Assembly (NCBI GenBank): GCA_017979445.1
Contig: CM030718.1
Coordinates: 15,850,760-15,914,759, forward strand
Direction: 5' to 3'
Origin: Akebia trifoliata
Lineage: Eukaryota > Streptophyta > Magnoliopsida > Ranunculales > Lardizabalaceae
DNA length: 64,000 nucleotides
Every line of letters starts with the position of its first letter. Within the stretch, counting starts at the first letter, position 1. Both the position numbers and the translations under genes were made by a program. Shown here piece by piece: positions 11,224-24,130 of this stretch. Below the pieces are notes generated by a model, which saw only the letters and a list, made by a program, of their open reading frames with translations, was not told where the DNA came from and made no database searches.

Positions 11224-12940
11224 TGTAGACACCCCATTTTTGCACTCGCCTGATTAATCAACTCATCAATCCGATCGCAACGGTTCCCAATGATGGATGA
11301 TTATTCCAATGCTTTATTTTGTTACCAGATATGTTTCAGAAATTTGGATGAGGTATCTCAAATTAACAAAACTATAGAAACCACGCTACGCTAGGAAAAT
11401 ATAACCCCAAAAACTTAGAAATCATCATTTTTCAAATAAAAAGAAGTTTCACGATAAAAATCACTAAAAATTGATCAAATTATCAAAATACCCCTAACAT
11501 CAAAACAACCCTAAAGCCTACGTTATGATTAGGAAAATCCTTTCGAACACATAAAACAACAAATCGAAACCAAATAAATCACTTCACCAATTTTCACAAA
11601 ATTCGACAAAATTATGAAAATGCCCCTCATAAAGTTCACAACCATTTCACACAAAAAATTTCATAAATAACACAAACTAATATTTCCATTGAATTCCTTA
11701 CGAAAAATCGATTCTAAAATATCCTTGAACATTAAAAACCGACTTAAAACGTGAAAAATCCTCTCTAGGGACAAAACGATAATTTCACAATTTTCATAAT
11801 TAAAAATTTTAAAATTAATAAATAAAACATTAAATAATTAAAGTAAAACATTAATGAAATTAATTTAAAATTTTGAACTAAAAAAAATCGATCAATCGGA
11901 CTCTCATGAAAAATTGTTGAGGGTTCGTGAGATATTTCTTTAAGGACCCCTCTATTTGGGGGGTCCAAAGAATTAAAGATATAATAGAGGAGGGTTCTCC
12001 AAAAATTTAAAGTCAATCAAGCAAGACTAAGGTCAAAATTAAAGTCAATTAAGCAAGACTGAAGTCAAGATATTAAAAGTCAATCAATTAAGACTAAAGT
12101 CAAAATATTAAAAGTCAAACAAATAAGACCAAAAGTCAAAATCATAATAGAGTTCTAATTAAATAATAAATCTATCTAATAGAGTTCTAATTAAAACACA
12201 ACTCCACTTAAAATAATTCTAATTAAAATACAACTCTACCTAAAACAATTCTAACTAAACACAACTCTAATTAAAAGAACTCTAATTAAACACTAACTCT
12301 ATCTAAATCAACCCCTAAAAAAATCTATAAATAGGGGTGCTCACACTCTATTTTCGTATCAACTCAAAAATCCTAAGAGAAGTAGGTCTAAAAGCCCCCC
12401 TAGCCTCCCATAAACCCTAGTTTTGGAGTCCCAACTCCTTACCTAACATCCCATACTTCGATTTTAGCCTAAAAAACACCTAAAAGCCCTTCAAAAATAC
12501 CCCAAAATCCATAACAAATTCGAAGAATCCAAATCCAAAAAAAAGAGATACCTTGCCTCGGAGATCAGAAATCAGATCCGAAGACAGAACGAAGTAAGGA
12601 GTACGGTACAAGGAGCAGTTTTTGTCGGATCTGAGGGAACAAGATCTTTGCGTATCAAAGGTAAACTTTCTTTTATTATTATTTTTTTATCTAGGTTATT
12701 TGTTAGCAATGTAGTCTTATTTGAGATAGTAGAGACCGGCATTAGCCGGGCGGGGTTGGTGCCTAACACCTTCCAACCCCGTAACATGATCCCTGAATTC
12801 AGTTTCTTTTGTTCTAGATTAGATCTTTATCCGTTTAGAGTCATTAATCGGTTCCTAGACCGTAATAACTAGGTGGCGACTCCCAAACCTCAAGGGTCAA
12901 AAGCGGATCCGCACACCCCCGCGGATCGAGGGCGCTTTCA
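11224..12940 (+). repeat. Solo LTR (A) of the main Ty3/gypsy Tat/Ogre-like family
   Basis: 1717 bp, begins TGTAGACACCCCATTTTTGC and ends GAGGGCGCTTTCA. It is flanked by a perfect 5-bp duplication ATATT (11219-11223 and 12941-12945), proving a complete insertion reduced to one LTR. TATAAATAG promoter box at 12326-12334. The double-hairpin module is at about 12736-12780 (CCGGC...GCCGG, then GGGGTTGG...CCAACCCC). No primer site or purine tract adjoins it. Confidence 0.93.
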
Positions 12941-12945
12941 ATATT

Positions 12946-15543
12946 CTTGTCATTACTTCTTATAAAAAATTAATAGGTTTATATTCTCATTAACTTGTGG
13001 GGTGTCTTTTTTTTTCAATTGAAGGATTTGATGAGGAGCGAAGTAGTTGAAAATTTTATTCAACCATCCGGATCTAGTTCTTTGATGAAAAAATAATATT
13101 TTTTATTCTTTTCTTTTTTTTGTTTAGATTAAACTTGTAAGTAGATTTGTATTTTTACTAAGTTCAAAGTTAAGAATTTAAACTTTATTTATTAATCCGA
13201 GAAGGCTCGGAGTGTAATAGATTTAGGAAAGGACGACAATGGAATGTAACTACCTCAGTTTCTTGGATTCATACGTCGATATTGGTGTCAGTTCGAGTCG
13301 ATTCAACTAGTTCATCCCTCGTCTAGAACGACAAAAGCCACCCACGTAACTAATGTAAGTGCATTTTTGTATTGCTTTTGGGTGAATTATCTATAAATTT
13401 CGGATTTGTACTTAGTAAATAGGGCACCTTTACAAGGATGGCACTATAAGATAAGAATCGAATTTCATCATCAAATTCTTGTCCTATTAAGAAACTGAAT
13501 TCACAGCCAAAAATTAATTAAAATTTGGTTAGACTTAACCATAGGTTCCATTGAGCTTAATAGGCAAAGCTAATTTGAGTTGCAGCAATTGCACTTCTTA
13601 ATTAAGGTCGGTGCCTAAATGAGATCCTAGTTTACTAAATGGATCGAGGTAAAAAATCGAGGTAAAGACTTTCTTAGTTTCACAAGATTTGGGATAATGA
13701 TAATCTTAGTTTCAGACAATGGAAAGCAGTTCCACAATGCAACAATACGAGCCCTCTATGAAAGTGTGAACATTAAACATTTTTTTATCACCTAGGTATC
13801 CTCAAGAAAACATGTAGACCGAAGCATTAAACAAGACCTTACTGACAAACATGAAGAAAATGATGGACAAGGCTAAAGGAAGTTGGGTGGACGAGCTACC
13901 AGGTACATTATAAGCATATCGAACCACACCAAAAAAGACAATAGGGGAATCACCATTCAATCTAGCCTATGGAACTAAAGGTGTTATCCCAATTGAAGTA
14001 GTAGTGCCAACCCTAAGGACGACGCTGAAAGGAACTAATGAAAACGATGTTGCTAGAGCGCATGACCTTGACTTACTAGAAGAAAAATGATAAAAAGCCT
14101 TAACCCCTCTCAGAGCTCACCAGCAACAGATAAAGTGCGTGTACGATCATAAGGTCAGGAGATGGTCGTTTAAAGTTGGATACTTAGTCTTGAATTTTAT
14201 TTTTATTTTTGAAAATATAAGGGAGACAAACAGCGACAAGCTCGATGCAATTGGGAAAGACCTTATATAGTCGAAAAGCTTAGAAAAGTAGGTGCCTACT
14301 ATCTAAATACCTTAAAGGGTGACGTTTTCTTTAAGCCATGGAATGCAATTCATCTTAAGAGATTATACTGGTAAGAATAGACTTTGTACAGAGCATGCCC
14401 AGAAATTGACACGAAACTATAATACATGTAATGGAACATCGAGCATGAATGCATAAACAAATAATCAATATCGAGTTCAAAATTTTCAAACTCAAGAAGT
14501 CATGTCAGTTTTCTTAAACACGTTTACAAAATCCAAGCAACAAAATAGTTGGAATAAAAACAAAATGAAATAATAGAATCAAAATCTTACGAAAAACACA
14601 AGGTAAGGGTAGTAATTTATTAAGAAAAACTTATACTACATCTTACATAGGGCATACCCAAGAATATATTAGGTCAAAAAATTGGTGTAAAAAAATATTT
14701 TAAGTCGCAAACACACTACAACTTTCAAGTCTCTAAGAAACAAAAGGTCTACCTCAGATGGTAGTAAGTAAGAAAAACCCAAAATAAGGTCAAATCATTA
14801 AAATAAAAAACTCCTCGGTACCTAGACACGACCTTTGGAAATCCAAATTCAGAATGGGTGCCTAAAAGATAGAGCTGGTAAGTCTAGAACCTTTAAGGAC
14901 CCAATCCGAAGTATGGCTTATATGTCCGAGTTGAAGAGGATGAGTATTGTAAAATTGCATGGGTAGGTAGTGTCCACCTAGGGCATGAAGATTCAAGTGA
15001 ATCAATGGCCTTCCCATAGCAAATCCCCATACACAAAACGATCTTTGAATACCCAACCCAAGGAAAAGAATGCATAATCCATCTAACAGTGGTAGTGAGA
15101 CAATATAAGGATATTTGTAAAAACTATCAATGAAAACCCGATACTTACCCCCAAAACTTAACACGGAGCTCGTTTGAAATCATGAATAAAATTTGATGGG
15201 TTTTTATTTTGAAAAGTGATTGACGTTTCTAACCATGCAATGCAGTTTGCGAAATAATTTTCCTTCTTTCCTTGTTGACTTCAACTTTTGAACTCCTTCT
15301 TCCCCCCCTTTTTTTAAATTTTTTAATTTTTTCGGTTCCGTATTGTTTTCATAGACAACATTTATTTAGTTCGTATAGAAAAACAAGACTATTCTCTTTA
15401 ACTTCAGTCTGTGCATACTGAGCAGACTAGTACATTTATCACTTTTTAAATAAAAAGTTTTTGCCCATTATCTTATCCTTAACACTTTTTCTTCTCTACA
15501 TTCTCATATTCATCATTTTTATTTAATTTCCCTCTCTACTAAT
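12946..15543 (+). other. Debris of an old Ty3/gypsy element (L)
   Basis: Contains an integrase remnant (13650-14374, described separately). 12946-13640 is AT-rich with no recognised coding sequence; 14375-15543 is probably the 3' non-coding region of the same element, without a recognisable LTR. Confidence 0.5.
13650..14374 (+). pseudogene. Ty3/gypsy integrase remnant (C-terminal half)
   Basis: Frame-shifted but readable integrase. SDNGKQFHNATIRALYES marks the second catalytic Asp region of the DDE core. WVDELPGTL then AYRTTPKKTIGESPFNLAYG is the conserved post-core segment, and the end is KGDVFFKPWNAIHLKRLYW followed by TAA at 14372-14374. Several frameshifts and stops make it dead. Word choice fits the Tat-type Ty3/gypsy group. 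Upstream pol is missing. Confidence 0.85.
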
Positions 15544-18500
15544 TGAAATCGCCTTGACTCCGTCGTCTGCTAAATAGCAAATAAGAGTCCGATTATGCCA
15601 ATCAAGGATTTTTAAAGTATAGGGAGTCGCCACTTAGTTTAAGTCTAGGAACCATAGATAGCTCCAAAATAGATTGAGTTGGTCCACAAATAAGAGAAAT
15701 GGGTAAGGGGTCAAATTACGAGTTGCGGAAGGTGTTAGGCATCGAACCCGTCTGATCAAGATGATTAGTCTCTACTATGATTCAAAAATATCCTACGGTG
15801 AACATTCAAAGACTAAAAGTCAAACTAAGGTCCAATCATCATCAAATCACATCGGATTTACTAAACAAATCTTATGACTAAAATAATTACATGGATTTTC
15901 GAATTTCGCATAATGAAATCTCATGATTGATAAGGTTTACGTGGCACCAAAATTTAGTGAATCGATTCAGTCACATTTGGAAAAATGCGAAATCATTTTT
16001 AATGCCATGTACACAAAATTAATGAATTAGCTCATTGACGACATTTTATCAAAGAAATTCAATTTTTGAATCGTCACGTGTATTAAAATCATTGAGTCGA
16101 CTCACATATTTTAATCAAATAAATTCTTGATTTTTTGAATTGCCACATGTATTAAAATTGGTGAGTTAACCTACTAATTATTAATTAAAGAAATCTTGAT
16201 TTTTTGAATTGTCACGTATATTAAAATCAGTGAGTCGACCAGTTGATTTTTATTGAGAAAATCGATTTTAAATTTTACGTGTACTCAAAAAATCAATAAG
16301 TTGATTAATATCAATGTTAGCGAGTTGACTCAATAACATTAAAAATCGATTAATCGATCCGATAATATAAACAGTCAATGAGCCAGTCCACCAACTTGAT
16401 ATATGTGAGTTAGTTCATTCAATCTATCAACAAAAAATGGGTGAATCGATCAATTAATATTTTGGAAACTTAAAGGTTGCCACGTATACCCCAAAAATCG
16501 ACAAATTAATTCAAATGCATACGAAATCAAGAAATAATAAAAATAAAAAATAAAAAATTTACCTTCACCGAGTAATTTTAGATGCGTGGATTCCTTTCAA
16601 AAAGACCTCGAAATAACTTATGAGTTGAGTTGTACGGTCAATATAGTTGTGAGTTATACCAAAGAAAGATAATAAAAAAAATGTGGTTATGATTATGACT
16701 TCTATTATGGCAGTTGGGGACCTTGTGAAGAGTAAGAAGAGTAGAGAGAGTGAAAGAAAGATGTCCAAGAGAAGAAGGTGGAGAGTGAAGGTATGAGCTG
16801 TTGTAAATTAATGGAGAAGGCAAGTAAAGGTATGATGAAGGAAGTAGATGGCAGCAAAAAGGTAGGACATGGGGCAGCAAAGATCTGTTAAGAGAGGTGC
16901 AGGATTTTTTATATATAAAAGAAGAAGATGAGTACAGATTTTTTCATCTATGGAAGAAGAATGTTGCTGAATTTTTTAATGGGAAAGAAAAAAGGTAGCT
17001 AAATTTTAATGGGGGGAGGAAGAAAGGTTGCTGAATTTTTTAATGGGGAAGAAGAAGGTGTGAGTAATGGAATGTAGAAACGTGATGAATGTCAAGAGAG
17101 GGATTGCTGTTGCAAGTTTAATGGTGGAAAGGAAGAAATTTTTTTTGGTGATGGGCAGCCAAAAACGTCCTATTTTGGGGCTGGTTGATTGCGTAAAGAA
17201 GATGATGTGGGTGTGAAAAGGATGGAGAAGAAGATGGAATTGCTGTGAAGGACAGAAACATTGGTTGTTAGAGAAGAGTTTAATAGCTAAAACCTTGGCT
17301 ATTAGAGAAGAGCTTAATGGCTGAAACGTTGGCTATTATAGAGGAGTTTAATGGTTGAAATGTGGGCAATTAGAGTAGAGTTAATGGCTAAAATGTTGGG
17401 GCAGCCAAGTTAAAAAATGTCATCTCCCATGGTGGTTCATCTTGCTATTTTTTTATAGTAGTTTTCTCCTATAAAACATAAGAGAGAGAGAGAGAGAGAG
17501 ATGAGAGAGGATGGAGATGGGAGAAAGAGTGGAGATGGGAGAATGGGTAGTTGAAGAAGAGGATGTGGGGAAGAGAGAGTTGGAGAAGAAGATAGCCTAC
17601 ATTTTTTATTTTCTTTCTCTCTATTTTTTTTTTTAATAAAAAAGAATGAAGGGGGTGGAGATCCCACACTACTCGTACTATGATAGCCTACCGTCGTTGA
17701 GTTGTGATTGGTTGATAAGTTTTGTTTTGGGTTTTGAATTTTGAATTTATTTTTAATCCGATTTTGAGTTGAATTTCGATTAAATTTTTTTTTTCGAGTC
17801 GACATTTTGATTTGAATTTTAATTTGATGTTTTAAATTTAAATTTCTATTTGATTTTAAATTCTGATGGTTTAATTAAGATTTAATTTCAATTTGGTTTT
17901 ATCGATGAAGTTCGATTTTGGATTTCGATTAGGATTTATTGGTTTGTTGATTATTTTTATTTTTATTTTTAATTTGATTTTGCGCTTTAATTAGTTAATT
18001 TTGATTTTTACATTTTTATTTGAATTTCGATTAGATTTTAATTTGATTTGAATTTTAAATTGGTTTCTTGATTAAATTTTATTTTCGATTTGAATTTTAT
18101 TTTGATTTGAATTTTAAATTGACTTATGGGTTAAAGTTTAATTTTCGATTTGAATTTTATTTTGATTTTTGATTTGAATTTAATTTTCTTGGGGATCAAG
18201 GTCTCTATGTAAGAGTTGGATATTAAGGGGCATTTTGGTCATTTTTTTACGATTTTTCCTAAATTTATCTGTTTTCGTTGATTTGAGTCCCGTTAGACTC
18301 GAAATCACATTCTAAGTGCAATGGAGATACTTTCGAGATTTTTTAGAGGTTCGAAATATATGAGGGGTATTTTCATCATTTTGTTATTTTTTATGATTTT
18401 TCTTGAATTCCTCTGTTTTCGTCGATTTGGGTCCCGTTAGACTCGAAATCACGTGCGATGGAGGTACTTTTGAGATTTTTCGGAGGTCTATAATATATGA

Positions 18501-18884
18501 GGGGTATTTTCATCATTTTGGTGATTTTTACAAATTTTTACGAATTTTAGTGTCAGGTTTCTTTCAGTCCCAATGTGATTATTTCTAAGTTTCAAGATCA
18601 CATTTTTCTAACGTAGCATAGTCTTTAAGTTATCGAATTGTGTAGCAACCCTAAGCATACGTGTTTGCTAAGTCGGGTGTAAGATGAGCGATCCTAAGCG
18701 TGCGTAAATTTCTATGTTGAGTCGTGATGAGTAGGGGGATGAAGAAAAAGAAAAAAATTAAAAATGAAAAGAATCAAGAATAGTACTCACAAGCCTTCGA
18801 GTTCTTTATGTTCATCATTAGGAATCCACAACAACTAGGTGACGAATTGTTGAATTAGACAGATGCAAAAATGGGGTGTCTACA
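15544..18884 (-). repeat. Long divergent LTR (K), probably solo, minus orientation
   Basis: On the minus strand it begins TGTAGACACCCCATTTTTGC at 18884 and ends ...GGCGATTTCA at 15544, the same termini type as the main family but about 3.3 kb long. Flanks CTAAT (15539-15543) and CTAAC (18885-18889) are a near-perfect target duplication. It retains the GCCTAACACC hairpin core (near 15720-15749) and CACCTAGT-type sequence. Inside are about 85-bp repeats containing GTGAGTCGACTC-like words (15960-16480), a T/A/G-rich low-complexity block (17690-18190) and a two-copy about 130-bp repeat (18238-18530). No primer site or purine tract adjoins it. Confidence 0.65.
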
Positions 18885-20220
18885 CTAACTTGGTTGGCTT
18901 GGCCTTTTGCACTGTCGTTTGGGCTCCTTAGACATCGATCGTGTTTGGATTTTAGCGGAGTTTTGAGCGATTGGGTACCGTTTGTGGGTGTGTGGAGAGT
19001 GTCGGGTCGATTAGCGAGTAATTGATGTAAGGGATTCTTTTGCTCGATTGAGGTAAGTCTATTTTTTATTTATATTTCTCTCTCTTTCGTTTGTTTTTTA
19101 TTCAAGTAACTTTTGCATGGATTTAGGGCGTTTGGGTCACATTTTTATTTGGCATGGTATGAGGAATGAATTGTAGATTTTTAGAGTGTTGTGAGTATGT
19201 TATTTTATTTCTTGTTTGAGTAATGTAGACGTTGTAATGTTTGTTTTGTTCAGAGGTGAATATTTGAGTGGTTATGTTGCGTTGTTTTGTATTATTTTTT
19301 TCAAAGTAGGTTTGCACATCATTTTTAATTAGGTTTGAACTGTTGTTTTGTTTATGTTGGGATTTGAAGGATGTAGTGTGATGGTTTGTATTTGGCCTAT
19401 TTGTTTGGTTGATAGTTTTTGAGTTCGTGGGATAAGTTTGTATGGCGTGGTTCATGTTGGATGGTTATGGTTTAGGTATGGTTTTGGGTATGGTTTAGCT
19501 TTTGAAGGGGTTAGATTTTAGAATTAGTTTTTTCAGTGTATTTTTTAGAATTGGGTTAAGTGATTGTTTCATCAAGTTGTCCGGGGTGTAGCAAATCCTA
19601 TAATTTTTTTTTTGTTGAATGGTGAGCGTTCACACTTTGGTTATTGTCTTGGATAAGTTTGGGGTGATTTTTGATGGTTTCGGGCTAGTTTATTATTTTG
19701 TTGAAGCATCTAAGGCATGGAAAATCCTTGCGTTTGTTGTTATTATCTTGAATATATTTTAGATGAATTAGGTGGTTTTAGGCTAATTTGTAGTCTAGTA
19801 AATGTGTCTAAGGCGTAGCGAGTCCTAGCATTTGTTTTTGTCAAACTTTAAATAAAGTATTGTCTTAGGTAGATTTGCGATGGATTAAGTGATTTAAGGT
19901 TGGTTTGTTGTCTTATTTGAGCATTTAAGGTATAACGAATCCTTGCATTTATTTCTGTCAAATGTTGAGCGTTCGTGTTTTCGTATATGGGTCATACTCG
20001 AAGACCTATTGACATTTTTAAGGAGGATGAGGAGACCAAACCGGCGTCCAGGGCTAGATTTGGGACATATGTTAGTTCGTCATCATATATAAAGGAGTTT
20101 TCTATGTTGATTCTCACACATCTATCGGTTATTCTGATAGAGCTTTTTCTACCGAGGGGTCTTTTTCTATGGGAGAGGTGGAGGTTAGCATTTCACTATG
20201 TCGTACTATTTCTAGACATC
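18885..20220. other. Unassigned segment with degenerate about 125-bp repeats
   Basis: Between LTR K and element B. 19560-19975 shows diverged repeats of the pattern 'GAGCATCTAAGG...AATCCTTGCATTTG'. An unidentified open stretch ends it at 20220, where element B begins. Function unknown. Confidence 0.4.
19975..20220 (+). other. Unidentified open stretch truncated by element B
   Basis: Open for about 80 codons from an ATG at 19975 (MFSYMGHTRRPIDIFKEDEE...). A second frame, +1, is also open over 20077-20220 and has better protein-like composition (YVDSHTSIGYSDRAFSTEGS). I do not recognise either. It ends exactly at the LTR boundary, so the original sequence would continue on the far side of element B. 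It could be an interrupted host exon, an element ORF or chance. Confidence 0.25.
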
Positions 20221-21711
20221 TGAAAGCGCCTTTGATCCGTGGGTTGCGGATCCACTTTTTTTGGGTTTGGGAGTGACCACCTAATTATTATGGTCTAGGA
20301 ACCGAAACATAATTCAAAATCAGAAAAATGTACTAATCTATGAAAATAAAGGGTCCGGGGATCACGTTACGGGATCGGAAGGTGTTAGGCACCGATCCCA
20401 CCCGACAAACACCGGTCTTTACTTTTCCCAAGAATTATTACATTGTTAAAAATGACCTAAAAACATAAAAATAAAATAAAAACCTAACTTACCCGGGTGA
20501 TTGCGATAATTGGTTCCCTCAGAGTTGGCGGAGAGCGTCCTCGTGTGAGTTTTATTATTTTTTATTCATCACTAGATCTCCTTCTGATCTCCAAGACGAG
20601 GTATCCTCCTCTTAGATCTGAGTATTTTCTGATTTTTTAGGTATTTTTTGAGGGTTTCTAGGTGTTTTTTGAGTAAAAACTGGGATTTGGATGTTAGATA
20701 GGGAGCTGGGGCTTCGAATTTAGGGTTTTGGAAAGGCTGGGGGGTGCTTCTAACCTCTTTTTCCTAGGGTTTCTCTTGACCTACGATATTGGGTTGTGGA
20801 GGCCTCCTATTTATAGATTTTTTTGGAAACTTTTTAGTTTGACTAAGTATTTTTTAAATTAGGTGAATTAGGGTTTAATTAGGATTTGCAATTAGGGTTT
20901 TCATTCTTACATACAATGAAAGAATATTTTTTAAATTTTTTAGAGAATCCTTCTAATTATATCTTTAATTCTTTGGGCCTCCAGATGGAAGGGTCTTTTA
21001 ATAAATGTCAAGTGGGCTCTATTTGAATAAGTGGGCTACTACTTAAAATTTGGCCCGTGAGCTTAATTAATTGATTTTATTTGTTTAAAATTTAAAATTT
21101 AATTTATTAAGGTTTCACTTAACGTTCATTAATATTTTAATTATTAATTTCAAAAATTTTAATTTTTAAAATTGAAAAATTATCATTTTGCCCTAAAAAA
21201 GGGTGGTCGTTTTTCGATGTTTTGGGATGCTTTGGAATCGATTTTTCGTAAGGAATTCAATTGGTGTATCGATTTGTGTCATTTGTGAATTTGTGATGTG
21301 AAATGATCGTGGACCCTATGAGGAGTATTTTCATAATTTTGTCAAATTTGGTAAGAATTGACGAAACAGTTTATTTGATCTTATGGGTTTGAAAGGATTT
21401 TCCTAAGCGTAATGTAGGCTCTAGGAATGTTTTGATGTTAGGGGTATTTTGATAATTTGATCATTTTTTTAATGATTTTTTCCGTAAAACTTCTTTTTAT
21501 CTTAAAATGATGATTTCTATATTTTTGGGTCATATTTTCCGAGCGTAGCGTAGTTTCTAAAGTTTTATTCACTTGACATACATCATCCGAATTTCTAAAA
21601 CATTTCTAGTAACAAATAAAAAATATTGGAATATTCATCCATCATTGGGAACCGTCACAATCAGGTTGACGACTTAATTAATCAGGCGAGTGAGAAAATG
21701 AGGTGTTTACA
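20221..21711 (-). repeat. 3' LTR of element B
   Basis: 1491 bp. On the minus strand it begins TGTAAACACCTCATTTTCTC at 21711 and ends ...AAGGCGCTTTCA at 20221. TATAAATAG on the minus strand at 20807-20815. Hairpin module with arms GGGATCGG (20371-20378) and CCGATCCC (20392-20399), a compensated variant of that in the other LTRs. Confidence 0.92.
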
Positions 21712-21724
21712 GATGCCCCTCTTT
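21712..21724 (-). other. Polypurine tract of element B
   Basis: On the minus strand CAAAGAGGGGCATC directly precedes the LTR TG. This is the plus-strand priming site expected immediately 5' of the 3' LTR. Confidence 0.8.
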
Positions 21725-22254
21725 GGTAGAGGGTTGAAGCAAACTATATAGCAAATCTACTTTAGTAGATAGTGCGATATCCGAATGTCAAAACTAGTGA
21801 CAGTTCATTTTATAGTCTGATTTAGCAATTCGTCGGGGCATTGGATCCTTGAGGGTAAAACTCTCCCCGAATTAAAGGTATATCAAGTCCTCGAGCCTGA
21901 ACTCTCACTGACGATGTTAAATCCTTGAATTTTGAAAAATTCTTCTTGATTAATCAAAAGTGCATGTTTGTGCAATGGTGTGATGCTTACTGAGTATTCT
22001 ATCAGATCATGGAGAATAAACTCTCCTCGATAACCACAAATGTTAGGTCTTAGAGATCTTTTCTCGCTAACGATGATGATTCAAATTGAAATGCACAAAC
22101 GCAATGAAGACAATCACACTATATTGAATTATGATAAGTTTGAATAATGAGATAGGTGATGTAGAAACTTCATTAAACCTTATCGAAATTCTTTTTTAGA
22201 GTTCGAAAAAATTTGAGTCTTATTTATCAGACTCGAACTTATTGGAGCCACACT

Positions 22255-22855
22255 TCTTGAGCTAAGGTTTGTAGGAACTTAAAAAATCCTATTCAAGTTG
22301 AAAGTCTCATTTCTCGGACTCAAACTGAGGTTCACAAGAACTTAAACAATCCCATTAATTCAATTTATGATTCAAACAAACCTGGAGTCTGGTTTCTCAG
22401 ACTCTGACTAAGGTTTACAGGAACTTAACAATCTTGTTAATTGATTATATGATTCAAACAAAGTTGGAGTCTCGTTTCTCGGACTCTGGCTGAGGTTTAC
22501 AAGAACTTAAACAATCCTATTAATTCATTTTATGATTCAAACAAAGCTGGAGTCTCGTTTCTCGAACTTTAGCTAAGGTTTATAAGAACTTAAATAATTT
22601 CGTTAATTTATTCTATGATTCAAAAAAATTAGAGTCTCATTTCTAGAACTCAAACTTAGGTTTACAGGAACTTAAACAGTCTCGTTAATTCATTCTATGA
22701 TTCAAACAAAGCTGGAGTCTCGTTTCTCAAACTCTGGCTAAGGTTTACAGGAACTTAAACAATCCTATTAATTCATTTTATGATTCAAACAAAGTTGGAA
22801 TCTCGTTTCTCGGACTTGAACTTATTGGAGCCACGCTTCTCGGACTGAGATTTAA
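22255..22855 (-). repeat. About 81-bp tandem array with a hairpin in each unit (element B 3' region)
   Basis: About seven units with period near 81 bp, starting near 22303, 22386, 22467, 22550, 22632, 22712 and 22797. Each holds GAGTC-TC-GTTTCTCG-GACTC-like dyads; the best is GAGTCTG (22385-22391) and CAGACTC (22398-22404) around GTTTCT. The rest of the unit reads AGGTTTACAGGAACTTAAAC. It occupies the same place as the 52-bp arrays of C and E but is unrelated in sequence. Confidence 0.85.
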
Positions 22856-23489
22856 TTAAGGACTCGGTATTATCGAGCTCAAAGATCGGGAGATTGGGTC
22901 TTTATTGGCTTATCATGCATCTGGATTCATAATTATTCATTGGGCTTCGTCGAACATTTCAGCTTTTGTAAGATTTTTCCTTTTTATCATGTGATTAAGA
23001 ACAAAAGTTTAGAATGACAATAACTTTCAAAAATGTCCTTAGTTTCAAGGTTGGCTTTAACTGAAACTTGACTACGAAACTGATGGAATGGATTGCACTT
23101 GAAAAATATGAACGAGCCACTATGGACTCTGATATATGATTGACAGACGAATCAACATTCCTTTAAATTTTCAAGACTCTTAAAATTATCATATGTGCAA
23201 TAAAGAATTTGATCATTTTGTTTTTGAATTTTCTTTGAAAAATGCTTGAGCTGGACTTAAAATCTTGATAATTATTGGAATAGAAGATCTTTCTCTTCAA
23301 AGTGGTCGATGGTTCTACACTTTCTTTTGACGAACATTTGGATAAGTAAACATACTCTTCGACTTCAACATTATTTTCATCGAATGTTGTGGCTTGAATG
23401 ATTTTGCATTTCCTAGTTTCTACACAAGCTTCCTTCTGACTTTTTCTTCTTGATGAGACATTTCCCTTATTTGATGATACCCAAATTTT

Positions 23490-23800
23490 TGCCTAAATCG
23501 CTTCTTCTGGTTTTCAATTTAGCGGGTTTTGTTTTTCTTTTTCTTATGATGCCTTGATTTTTGCCTAAGTCGCCTCTTCAAATTTTCAACCTAGTAGGTA
23601 TTTTTTTTTATGGTTATGCTCTAACTTTTGCCTAAGTCATCCTTTCGGATTTTTGACTTAGCGAACTTCTTTTTTTTCTTGATGATTTTGAATAACCAAC
23701 TCAACAACTTCCTTTTGAATTTTTCTTTTCAATAAGATTTTTCATTTTTTATGTACCATAATTTTGTTTAGGTCACCTTTTTAGGTTTTCAACCTAGTAG
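23490..23800 (-). other. Covarying hairpin array in element B 3' region
   Basis: Three clear hairpins with exactly 14-nt loops: arms CTAAATCG/CAATTTAG (23493-23500, 23515-23522), CTAAGTCG/CAACCTAG (23565-23572, 23587-23594) and CTAAGTCA/TGACTTAG (23632-23639, 23654-23661; 8 of 8 pairs), and a fourth weaker one near 23767-23792. Arms are given as on the plus strand; the element reads on the minus strand. See elements C and E for the same structure with different stems. Confidence 0.8.
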
Positions 23801-23939
23801 GCTTTTTTTTTTCTTGATGATCTTAAATATTCAACTCGACAACTTCTTGGTTTCCTACACCTTAACTGAGTCAATTAACATTCAGGAGGACTTAATAGGT
23901 GAGCTTAGGACATGGTTTAGAAAGAAAAAGTATAAGGCT

Positions 23940-24130
23940 CGATTTCCCCAAAAATGCCCCTAGTTTGATATTTTCTTTTTTTTCTAATGTCCCTAGTTTG
24001 GCATTCTTTTCCTTTTTTAATTCTCTTTTTATTTTTTATTTTTATGCCCCTAGTTTGGCATTCTTTTCTTTTCTGTCAATTATTTTGATTCTCTTTTTCT
24101 AAGACTCTTAGTTTGGCATTCTTTTCTTTT
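23940..24130 (-). repeat. Repeated GCCCCTAGTTTGGCATTC motif
   Basis: Four diverged occurrences of CCCTAGTTTGGCATTCTTTT in T-rich DNA. On the element's sense strand the motif reads CAAACTAGGGGCAT and resembles the polypurine tract. Confidence 0.6.

Noticed and set aside
14862..15164. 100-codon minus-strand frame
   Set aside because: No recognisable motif; an overlapping frame is equally open, and the position is in the 3' debris of an old plus-strand element.
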